Shown: piece after piece, positions 1 to 5,271 of the stretch
Layout: each line of letters opens with the position of its first letter
Position numbering within the stretch: the stretch's first letter is position 1
Assembly: GCA_937904375.1 (NCBI GenBank)
Contig: CALDIG010000321.1
Location: forward strand, 1 to 6,637
Source of the DNA: an uncultured Prevotellaceae bacterium
GTDB lineage: Bacteria > Bacteroidota > Bacteroidia > Bacteroidales > Muribaculaceae
Length of the DNA: 6,637 bases
Reading direction: 5' to 3'
Program-made: the position numbers and the translations under genes
The notes under the pieces: model-generated
The model's input: only the letters and a program-made list of their open reading frames with translations
Told to the model about the DNA's origin: nothing
The model's database searches: none

Positions 1-54
1 ACTTAAAATCCCTTGGCCATTGCGGCTGTGTGGGTTCAAGTCCCACTCCGAGTA
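1..54 (+). tRNA. tRNA-Leu(TAA), 5' truncated by the contig edge
   Basis: Only the 3' part is present. Bases 2-8 (CTTAAAA) read as the anticodon loop with anticodon TAA at 4-6, and TCCC follows as the 3' side of the anticodon stem. A long variable arm (about 14-29, with GGCC and GGC pairing) marks a class II tRNA. The T arm is GTGGG-TTCAAGT-CCCAC at 30-46. The acceptor 3' strand is TCCGAGT at 47-53, followed by discriminator A54, as expected for leucine. The next bases are CAG, so CCA is not encoded. The TAA anticodon, long variable arm and A73 all agree on leucine. The D arm and the 5' acceptor strand lie outside the window. Confidence 0.93.
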
Positions 55-63
55 CAGGGCAGG

Positions 64-96
64 GGACTTCAGCTTCTTGAAGTCCTTTGCTTTTTT
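64..96 (+). terminator. Intrinsic terminator after tRNA-Leu
   Basis: A perfect 8-bp stem, GGACTTCA (64-71) with TGAAGTCC (78-85), closes a 6-base loop (GCTTCT). It is followed by a T-rich tract with six Ts ending at 96. It lies 9 bases past the tRNA and should end the tRNA transcript before the downstream transporter gene. Confidence 0.85.
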
Positions 97-137
97 AATA
101 GCAAGAAAAACATATTCACAATAAAAATTTGTTGACA

Positions 138-1457
138 ATGAAAACAAAACCTGATTTAAGTACAGCGAAATTATGGAATATTAGTTTTGGTTTCTTCGGT
201 GTGCAAATAGCTTATGCGCTCCAAACTGTAAACATCAGTAGAATATTCCAAACTTTAGGCGCTGATCCAAAAGCATTGAGTTTCTTTTGGATATTGCCAC
301 CTTTGATGGGATTGATTGTTCAACCCTTTGTTGGTCAAATGAGCGACAAGACATGGACCCGCTTTGGACGTCGAGTTCCTTATCTTATCGTGGGGTCGGC
401 ATTGGCAGTTATTGTTATGTGCCTGTTGCCTAACATTAGCAGTTTGAGTAGCGTGTTCTGGGTTGCCATGCTCTTGGGCACAATCATTTTAATGTTGCTT
501 GATACCAGTTTGAACATGGCGATGCAGCCATTCAAGATGATGGTGGGCGACTTAGTGAACGAGAAACAGAAAACACGCGCTTATTCAATTCAAAGCCTCC
601 TTGTAAATGCTGGTCAAGTGGTGGGATGTGTGTTGCCATGGATACTCGCCAACACTGTTTTCTCGAGTGAATCAGGCGGTGAAACCACAGGTATTCCTCA
701 AAATCTCACTTGGTCGTTTTATATAGGAGCTGCTATCCTTATCCTTTGCGTTATCTACACTTGTGTAAACGTAAGGGAAATGCCTCCAAAAGAGTTTTCA
801 GAGTATCACGAGAAACCAGCCGATGGAGAGCAAGCGAAGGAAAATATGTTCTCGCTTTTGAAAAAAGCTCCGGCAGCATTTTGGCAAGTTGGTCTTGTCC
901 AGTTCTTCTGCTGGGCGGGGTTCTTGTTCTTGTGGAATTATTCTACAGGCGCAATCGCCGAAACTGTATGGGGAACAACCGATGCAGAGTCAAAATTATT
1001 CCATGAGGCAGGCGATTGGAATGGTATTGTACAAGGTATTGAATCGATAGCTGCAGTACTGTGGGCGATTGCCATTCCAAGATTCAAGAATCGTAAACAA
1101 GCTTATGTGGTGAGCATTTTATTAGGTGCTATAGGTTTCTTGTTGATACCGTTCATCACCAATAAATATATCCTTATCCTGCCTTATGTAATGATTGGTT
1201 GCACATGGGCAGCAATGCTTGCTTTGCCATTCACTATCGTCACCAATGCACTTGAGGGCAATTCTCACATGGGAACATATCTTGGCTTGTTCAATGGAAC
1301 GATTTGTATTCCTCAAATTGTTGCAAGTATATGTGGTTTTGGCTTTATGTGGGTATTTGAGAAGCTCGGAGTGGGTAGTCAAAGCACAATGATGTATGTA
1401 TCAGCTGTCTTACTCGCGCTAGGAGCTTTATCAGTAAGAAAAATAAAGGAGAAATAA
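138..1457 (+). CDS. SLC45/GPH-type MFS sugar transporter (439 aa)
   Basis: This is a complete 439-residue inner-membrane secondary transporter with about twelve hydrophobic segments. A charged cytoplasmic loop near residues 211-245 separates the two six-helix halves. The loop after helix 2 reads QMSDKTWTRFGRRVPYLIVG (residues 67-86). Its D70 and GRRxP (77-81) form the signature shared by plant sucrose/proton symporters, SLC45 proteins and bacterial maltose/malto-oligosaccharide MFS carriers. The conserved N-terminal IxxALQTxNxSRIFQ stretch also fits. The likely role is proton-coupled uptake of a di- or oligosaccharide, possibly maltose or sucrose; the substrate is inference. The ATG at 138 is preferred over the in-frame TTG at 129, because family members usually begin a few residues before the KLWN segment. 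No Shine-Dalgarno sequence is visible, which is normal in Bacteroidetes. It stands alone between terminators. Codon use is AT-rich: seven of the first eight leucines are TTA or TTG, unlike the downstream hydrolases. Confidence 0.9.
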   Translation: MKTKPDLSTAKLWNISFGFFGVQIAYALQTVNISRIFQTLGADPKALSFFWILPPLMGLIVQPFVGQMSDKTWTRFGRRVPYLIVGSALAVIVMCLLPNISSLSSVFWVAMLLGTIILMLLDTSLNMAMQPFKMMVGDLVNEKQKTRAYSIQSLLVNAGQVVGCVLPWILANTVFSSESGGETTGIPQNLTWSFYIGAAILILCVIYTCVNVREMPPKEFSEYHEKPADGEQAKENMFSLLKKAPAAFWQVGLVQFFCWAGFLFLWNYSTGAIAETVWGTTDAESKLFHEAGDWNGIVQGIESIAAVLWAIAIPRFKNRKQAYVVSILLGAIGFLLIPFITNKYILILPYVMIGCTWAAMLALPFTIVTNALEGNSHMGTYLGLFNGTICIPQIVASICGFGFMWVFEKLGVGSQSTMMYVSAVLLALGALSVRKIKEK

Positions 1458-1473
1458 CACTATTGCACAACTT

Positions 1474-1506
1474 AGGCACTTGCCGCTGGCAGGTGCCTGA
1501 TTTTTT
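1474..1506 (+). terminator. Intrinsic terminator of the MFS transporter gene
   Basis: An 11-bp stem, AGGCACTTGCC (1474-1484) with GGCAGGTGCCT (1488-1498), contains one G-U pair and a 3-base loop (GCT). GA and six Ts (1501-1506) follow. It starts 16 bases after the stop codon. The REP hairpin of the next unit begins only 7 bases after the T run. Confidence 0.9.
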
Positions 1507-1513
1507 AGATTTC

Positions 1514-1538
1514 TATTGCGAGGCTGACGCTCGCAATA
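1514..1538. repeat. Left REP-like hairpin of the RAYT unit
   Basis: TATTGCGAG (1514-1522) pairs perfectly with CTCGCAATA (1530-1538) around a 7-base loop, GCTGACG. It ends 27 bases before the transposase ATG. It is the inverted counterpart of the hairpin at 2557-2578 and is the more perfect of the two. Being so close to the start codon, it may also affect expression of the gene in RNA form; that is inference. Confidence 0.85.
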
Positions 1539-1565
1539 CTCTAACGCCAACCCCAAGCAAGAGTA

Positions 1566-2537
1566 ATGGAAGACAAGAGGAACGACCAGAGGAAGCGGTG
1601 GGCCGAGAGTCGCCCTGAGGTTCACGCCACGCGGTCGATGAAGCGCCGCAAGGCGGGTCACGACTACCGCTCGCGCTGCATCTACATGATCACACTGGTA
1701 ACTGACGGCCGCAAGCCGTTGTTTGGAACCTTGTGCGGCAGTGATGACACTCATGAGCATTGCTGGATAAGAACCACCGCACTGGGCGAGGAGATTAAGA
1801 AGGAATGGAAGAGAATACCACTACATTACCCCCAAGTGAGAATGCTGGCGCTGCAGCTCATGCCCGACCACCTGCATGGTGTGATATTTGTCACCGAGCC
1901 GCTGCCGCGTCATCTGGGCCATGTGATTAACGGCTTTAAAACAGGTTGCAACAATACCTGCAAGGTCTTGAATATTAATCCTGGGAACCTTTGGGAATGG
2001 GGATACCATGACAGGATATTGAGAGGGGAAGGACAGCTCCACACGATGCTCAGCTACCTCAGGGACAATCCCCGGCGGCTGTGGGTGAAGCGCAATATCC
2101 CTGATTACTTCACTAAAATTGATGGAATAACAATAGGAGACACTGCTGTAACAGCTCTTGGCAACCGTTTTTTGCTTGACTATCCTTCAAAGATTCAGGT
2201 GCAGTGCTCACGGTCACTTACCGAGAGAGAGATTAAGGAAAAAGGTGATGCCATTCTTTCACAAGCTTGCTATAACGATGCTGTGCTGGTGTCGCCATGC
2301 ATCAGCCCTGGCGAGAAAGAGATAATGCGACGAGCTTTTGAGGCTGGATTTCCACAAATCATTCTTTTAGAGAACGGCATCTCTCCCATGCAAAAGCCCA
2401 GTGGCAGGCAGTTTGACGCCTGTGCCGAGGGTAGGCTGCTGCTACTCAGCCCGTGGGAGCATCACGGCGACCACCGCGCCATCACCCGTGAGCAGTGCCT
2501 GCAACTCAACGCTCTCGCAAGCAAGATTTGTGAGTGA
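1566..2537 (+). CDS. REP-associated tyrosine (Y1/HUH) transposase with a C-terminal DprA/SLOG-like extension (323 aa)
   Basis: Residues about 30-175 form a Transposase_17/RAYT domain. A YRSRCIYMITL strand opens it. The metal-binding HUH motif is H102-L103-H104 in MPDHLHGVIFV. GYHDRIL (146-152) supplies the most likely nucleophile, Y147, and SYLRDNPRR (163-171) is the usual YI-NP helix end. These enzymes nick and rejoin single-stranded REP hairpins. The N-terminus is strongly basic (KRRK), fitting DNA binding. The protein is longer than usual RAYTs (roughly 150-250 residues). Residues about 190-323 form a second conserved-looking block: VSPCISPGEKEIMRRAFEAG (242-261), then IILLENG, KPSGRQFDACAEGRLLLLSPW and ITREQCLQLNALA. 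The alternating strand/helix pattern and GE/GRLLLLSPW motifs suggest a DprA/SLOG-type Rossmann domain, which is inference. The linker region (about 2110-2280) is more AT-rich than either domain. The ATG at 1566 gives a start just after the left REP. No Shine-Dalgarno site or clear promoter is seen. Confidence 0.88.
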   Translation: MEDKRNDQRKRWAESRPEVHATRSMKRRKAGHDYRSRCIYMITLVTDGRKPLFGTLCGSDDTHEHCWIRTTALGEEIKKEWKRIPLHYPQVRMLALQLMPDHLHGVIFVTEPLPRHLGHVINGFKTGCNNTCKVLNINPGNLWEWGYHDRILRGEGQLHTMLSYLRDNPRRLWVKRNIPDYFTKIDGITIGDTAVTALGNRFLLDYPSKIQVQCSRSLTEREIKEKGDAILSQACYNDAVLVSPCISPGEKEIMRRAFEAGFPQIILLENGISPMQKPSGRQFDACAEGRLLLLSPWEHHGDHRAITREQCLQLNALASKICE

Positions 2538-2556
2538 AGCGTCGTGGGAGTCTAAG

Positions 2557-2578
2557 TATTGCGAGCGTCAGTCTCGCA
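2557..2578. repeat. Right REP-like hairpin of the RAYT unit
   Basis: TGCGAG (2560-2565) pairs with CTCGCA (2573-2578) around CGTCAGT. It begins with TATTGCGAG, as the left copy does, but the far side reads CTCGCATAA, not CTCGCAATA, so the hairpin is 6 bp and not 9. It lies 19 bases after the transposase stop and about 140 bases before the amylase start. Confidence 0.8.
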
Positions 2579-2613
2579 TAACCCGCATAATTATGTTAAT
2601 TTTCCAAGAAAAC

Positions 2614-2644
2614 ATTGTCATTACACAAAAAATGTGTATATTTG
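2614..2644 (+). promoter_or_regulatory. Bacteroidetes-type promoter for the alpha-amylase gene, with an overlapping dyad
   Basis: TATATTTG at 2637-2644 is an exact match to the Bacteroidetes -7 consensus TAnnTTTG. ATTG at 2614-2617 matches the -33 TTTG box at three of four bases, with a fitting 19-base gap. Transcription would start near 2650, giving a leader of about 65 bases before the amylase ATG. A 6-bp dyad, TACACA (2622-2627) with TGTGTA (2633-2638), sits inside the promoter and overlaps the -7 box. It could be a regulator site, but it is short and in AT-rich DNA. Confidence 0.6.
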
Positions 2645-2716
2645 GAGAAATTTTCATATATTACCATAAAAGCGCGTTTTAAGACTATAACACATTAACA
2701 TCAAAATAGAAAAAGC

Positions 2717-4858
2717 ATGAAGAAGAAATTATTACTTTTAGCCGCCGCTGCGCTGCCGCTCTTGAGCATGGCTCAGGGCTGGCCCGACAACTATGGCGGC
2801 GTGATGATGCAGGCGTTTTCTTGGAACTCCTTTGGCGACACCCGTTGGGTGAAACTCACCCAGCAGGCCGACGAGATTTCCCAGTATTTCGACCTCTTGT
2901 GGATTCCCCAGAGTGGCTGGACAGGCAGCAGCGGCTCGATGGGATATGACGTGAAGTACTACTTCAACCAAAAAAGTGCTTTTGGCACCGCTACCGAGCT
3001 GCGCGAGCTCATCAGCACCTACAAGGACAAAGGCACCGGCATGATTGCCGACGTGGTGGTGAACCACCGCGGCACCCTCTCCAACTGGGTGGACTTCCCC
3101 GTTGAGACCTATAACGGCGTGACTTACCAGATGACGCCAGCCGACATCTGCAAGAACGATGACGGCGGCGCCACACAAACATGGCTCACCCAGCAGCAGA
3201 CACAAGGCATCATCGACGCTAGTGTCACCCTCAGTGCCGAGCTCGACGAGGGCGAGGACTGGGGTGGCATGCGCGACCTCGACCACAAGAGCGAGAACGT
3301 GCGCAACGTCATCAAGGCCTACGTGAGCTTCCTTGCCAATGACCTGGGTTACACCGGCTTCCGCTACGACATGACCCGCGGCTTCTGGGCAAACCGTGTC
3401 GCCGAGTACAACGCCACCGCTGGCGTGCAGTTCTCGGTAGGCGAGAATTGGAGCAGCCTGAATGAGATCCAGACCTGGATTGACAACTGCAAGTGGAACG
3501 GCGTGAACATGAGCGCCTCGTTTGACTTCCCATTCCGCTACACCGTGCGCGACGTGATACGCGGCAATGACGACAGCGGCAGCAAGAAGACCTGGAAAGA
3601 CCTCAACATAGGAGGCTTGATGGCTTCGCCCAATTTCAAGCGCTATTCAGTGACCTTTGTCGAGAACCACGACACCCAGTATCGTGACGAGAACAACCAG
3701 AACGACCCGTTGCGCGTCGATACCCTCGCCGCCAACGCCTACCTGCTCACCATGCCTGGCACGCCTTGCGTGTTCCAGCCTCACTGGTTGGCTTATAAGC
3801 AGGAAATCAAGAACATGATCGACATTCGCAAAACGGTGGGTGTGACCAACACCAGCACAGCTCAAAAATACACAATTTCGAAAAGCTATGAGATGTCGGG
3901 CTTCAAGTCGAGTGGCGCCAACGGCAGGTCGATGTATTGCATAGTTGGCAAGCAAAAGTACCTCAAAGACAATGTCATTTCTCAGTATTACGCAACTATC
4001 CTCAACGAGGCAGTGGAGGTGACCAAGGGCTACGGCTACCGCCTGTATATGTCAAAGAACTGCGAGATGGCGTGGTGCGACAAGGCTTCGGGAAAATACA
4101 ATGAGGCGTTTGACGCCAAGCTCACCGCCGTCTCAGCAACCAGCGGCGCACAGCTTGTATATACCCTCGACGGCACTACTCCCACCGCCAGCAGCACTAA
4201 GGTGGAAAGCGGCAGTACCGTTCACATCACCCAGCCCTGCAGTCTCACCGTGGGCTTGCTCAAGGGCAGCGCAGTGAGCGGCATCATCACCCGCAACTAT
4301 GACTTTGCCGGTCAAGGCAGCCCTCACACCATCAACGTCTATGTGAATGTTGATGAAGTGGGATGGAACCCCTTGCGCTACTACACCTGGGACCAGGACG
4401 ACCAGCAGCACAACGGCAACTGGCCTGGCGAGGTTATCAGCGATAGGGTGTCGGTTGGCGGCAAGATTTGGTATGTGAAGCAATATACTCTTGCCAACGA
4501 CGACTGCTACATGAACTTTGTGTTCAACACCGGTACCAGCGGCGCACCACAAACTGTTGATGTGCGCTATGCTACCACCGACAAGTTCTACACCATCTCG
4601 GCGAGCTTAGACCCTGATGAGAGCAAGAACATGGTGAATGATGTCACCGACGAATATGCCGGACTTCCAATATATCCCGCGGCAATCCCTGGCGATGTGA
4701 ACGGCGACGGCACAGTAACTGCCGCCGATATTACCGCCCTCTATGACTTTATGCTGAACAATGATTCCAGCCACATCGTCAATGGCGACCAAAACGACGA
4801 TGGCGAGATCACAAGTGCCGATGTCACAGCAGTATATGGCATCCTGTTAGGAAGTTAA
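2717..4858 (+). CDS. Secreted GH13 alpha-amylase with CHB_HEX_C-like, CBM26-like and C-terminal dockerin domains (713 aa)
   Basis: The enzyme hydrolyses internal alpha-1,4 bonds of starch outside the cytoplasm. Residues 1-19 are a signal peptide (KKK, a leucine/alanine core, SMA before Q20). A (beta/alpha)8 barrel with a B domain covers about 21-370 and keeps all four GH13 regions. These are DVVVNH (112-117), GFRYD with nucleophile D218, GEN with acid/base E243, and VENHD with stabiliser D319. The DICKNDDGG, RDLDHKSENV, DMTRGFW and PGTPCVF segments resemble plant-type amylases (GH13_6/7-like). Domain C follows to about 455. Residues about 461-529 (YTLDGTTPT) look like a CHB_HEX_C_1 beta-sandwich. 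About 537-633 (YYTWDQDD, NWPGE, FNTGTS, QTVDV) resembles starch-binding CBM26. Residues 658-713 are a dockerin-like pair of calcium loops starting at D660 (DVNGDGTVTAAD) and D691 (DQNDDGEITSAD). GC-rich codons contrast with the MFS gene. The start is set by the signal peptide. No Shine-Dalgarno site is present, only an A-rich leader. There is no T9SS tail or lipobox. Confidence 0.93.
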   Translation: MKKKLLLLAAAALPLLSMAQGWPDNYGGVMMQAFSWNSFGDTRWVKLTQQADEISQYFDLLWIPQSGWTGSSGSMGYDVKYYFNQKSAFGTATELRELISTYKDKGTGMIADVVVNHRGTLSNWVDFPVETYNGVTYQMTPADICKNDDGGATQTWLTQQQTQGIIDASVTLSAELDEGEDWGGMRDLDHKSENVRNVIKAYVSFLANDLGYTGFRYDMTRGFWANRVAEYNATAGVQFSVGENWSSLNEIQTWIDNCKWNGVNMSASFDFPFRYTVRDVIRGNDDSGSKKTWKDLNIGGLMASPNFKRYSVTFVENHDTQYRDENNQNDPLRVDTLAANAYLLTMPGTPCVFQPHWLAYKQEIKNMIDIRKTVGVTNTSTAQKYTISKSYEMSGFKSSGANGRSMYCIVGKQKYLKDNVISQYYATILNEAVEVTKGYGYRLYMSKNCEMAWCDKASGKYNEAFDAKLTAVSATSGAQLVYTLDGTTPTASSTKVESGSTVHITQPCSLTVGLLKGSAVSGIITRNYDFAGQGSPHTINVYVNVDEVGWNPLRYYTWDQDDQQHNGNWPGEVISDRVSVGGKIWYVKQYTLANDDCYMNFVFNTGTSGAPQTVDVRYATTDKFYTISASLDPDESKNMVNDVTDEYAGLPIYPAAIPGDVNGDGTVTAADITALYDFMLNNDSSHIVNGDQNDDGEITSADVTAVYGILLGS

Positions 4859-4865
4859 AACTCAT

Positions 4866-4893
4866 GTTTCTAAAGTTTTAGAACTTTAGAAAC
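4866..4893 (+). repeat. AT-rich hairpin just after the alpha-amylase stop
   Basis: GTTTCTAAAG (4866-4875) pairs with CTTTAGAAAC (4884-4893). TT/AA pairing can extend the stem to 12 bp with a TTAG loop. It lies 8 bases past the stop codon and may protect or end the amylase mRNA. There is no T run behind it, so it is not a classical intrinsic terminator. It also forms the outer left tip of the larger foldback. Confidence 0.6.
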
Positions 4894-4970
4894 TTGAAGT
4901 TTAGAGGTTATGGTTTAAATAAAATGCTCACGCTCTCAAGGCTTTATGTAAACTTAGCCTTGTCTCGCTT

Positions 4971-5051
4971 AATCGCATTTTTAGTGTTTAGAGAAATAAT
5001 TTTTTCAAAATTTTCTATATTTCACACTAATTATCCTCTAAAAATGCGATT
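4971..5051. repeat. Perfect 14-bp inverted repeat around an AT-rich loop
   Basis: AATCGCATTTTTAG (4971-4984) is the exact reverse complement of CTAAAAATGCGATT (5038-5051). Inside it, TTAGTGT (4981-4987) is the exact reverse complement of ACACTAA (5024-5030), so two alternative pairings overlap. The 53-base interior is almost pure A/T. It lies within the larger foldback and directly abuts the palindrome module that starts at 5051. Confidence 0.8.
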
Positions 5052-5118
5052 GTAGGGACACGGCATGCCGTGTCTGTGTTGTGGCGCACAGGCGGTCAGG
5101 GCATGCCCTGACCCTACA
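5051..5118. repeat. REP-like module: TGTAGGG/CCCTACA framing two perfect GCATGC palindromes
   Basis: Outer 7-bp arms, TGTAGGG (5051-5057) and CCCTACA (5112-5118), enclose two perfect palindromes. One has 18 bases (GACACGGCATGCCGTGTC, 5057-5074) and one has 20 bases (5094-5113, arms GGTCAGGGCA), both centred on GCATGC. Between them CTGTG (5074-5078) and CACAG (5087-5091) can form a third small hairpin. The module is GC-rich inside an AT-rich interval and has no counterpart in the left arm of the foldback. It therefore looks like a separate insertion. The layout is that of a dispersed intergenic repeat (REP/BIME type). Confidence 0.75.
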
Positions 5119-5212
5119 GCTTGCTCAAAGCCTTGTCGAGCGAGAACATTTTACCTAAACATTCAACTTTTAGCAAGTTAACAACTTGAGAAACTTAAAT
5201 TTTAAAATTTCG

Positions 5213-5260
5213 CCTAGAATTTCTAGAAATACTAGATAATCTAGAAATTCTAGGTTTTTT
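5213..5260 (+). promoter_or_regulatory. CTAG 9-bp repeat array folding as a terminator-like hairpin just before the galactanase start
   Basis: CTAG occurs at 5214, 5223, 5232, 5241 and 5250, spaced exactly nine bases apart, with A/T-only bases between. The array also makes a perfect 15-bp inverted repeat, CCTAGAATTTCTAGA (5213-5227) with TCTAGAAATTCTAGG (5240-5254), with a 12-base loop, directly followed by TTTTTT (5255-5260). This has the form of an intrinsic terminator, yet the ATG at 5272 follows after only 11 bases. Transcripts from upstream would be stopped here. It could be a leader attenuator, a block to read-through from the left, or a tandem repeat whose folding is incidental. Confidence 0.65.
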
Positions 5261-5271
5261 ATTCTCTTTTT

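Larger units (their letters stand above)
1514..2581 (+). mobile_element. REP/RAYT unit: HUH transposase gene flanked by inverted REP-like hairpins
   Basis: The unit consists of the Y1 transposase gene (1566-2537) with one hairpin repeat on each side in opposite orientation. Reading the right copy on the minus strand, TGCGAG(A)CTGACGCTCGCAATACT matches the left copy (1517-1540) at 23 of 24 bases. The difference is G/A at the base after TGCGAG. Each copy can fold through TGCGAG/CTCGCA. RAYTs (REP-associated tyrosine transposases) are known to sit between such inverted REPs and to bind and cut them as single-stranded DNA. Placement just after the transporter's terminator is typical of REP locations. 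No target duplication is seen, and none is expected for this class. The limits are those of the repeats; the true ends could lie slightly outside. Confidence 0.75.
4866..5194. repeat. Long imperfect foldback (MITE-like) filling the interval between the two hydrolase genes
   Basis: Together with the 3' CTAG array this accounts for most of the 413-bp gene-free interval 4859-5271. The left arm (4866-4945) and the reverse complement of the right arm (5127-5194) align from end to end with small gaps. Outermost, GTTTCTAAAGTT matches GTTTCTCAAGTT, then AACTT and TTGAA match. After a left-arm insertion of about 12 bases, GTTTAAATAAAATG matches GTTTAGGTAAAATG. Innermost, CTCACGCTCTCAAGGCTTT matches CTCGCTCGACAAGGCTTT with one gap. 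The arms enclose two further inverted-repeat modules, listed separately. No coding potential is seen. The structure fits a decayed MITE or a composite of nested short repeats. The exact ends are uncertain. Confidence 0.6.

Noticed and set aside
55..60. An encoded CCA end of the tRNA
   Set aside because: The bases after discriminator A54 are CAGGGC, so CCA must be added after transcription.
129..137. TTG start for the MFS transporter three codons before the ATG
   Set aside because: TTG starts are rare in Bacteroidetes, the extra residues add nothing to the family match, and the ATG at 138 is a normal start.
2401..2682. A 93-codon + strand frame overlapping the end of the transposase gene
   Set aside because: It runs through the right REP hairpin and the amylase promoter, has no recognisable motif, and overlaps the better-supported transposase frame.
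2738..3286. A 182-codon open frame on the minus strand inside the amylase
   Set aside because: It is an antisense shadow of a strong, motif-complete gene. It has no recognisable domain and arises from GC-rich codon structure. The shorter antisense frames in both hydrolases are rejected for the same reason.
5051..5118. CRISPR-like repeat-spacer structure
   Set aside because: There are only two palindromes, of different sequence and length, with no constant repeat and no cas genes. The period-9 CTAG array and the 10-bp array at the end also have no spacers.
5251..5258. TAGGTTTT as the -7 box of the galactanase promoter
   Set aside because: It matches TAnnTTTG at all but the last base, but no TTTG-like -33 box lies at the right distance (AATA at 5228-5231). 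The match also falls inside the hairpin and T run.
4859..5271. A small gene, riboswitch or known structured RNA in the long intergenic interval
   Set aside because: No open frame with a plausible start was seen, and no recognised riboswitch consensus was found. The structure is fully described as inverted repeats.
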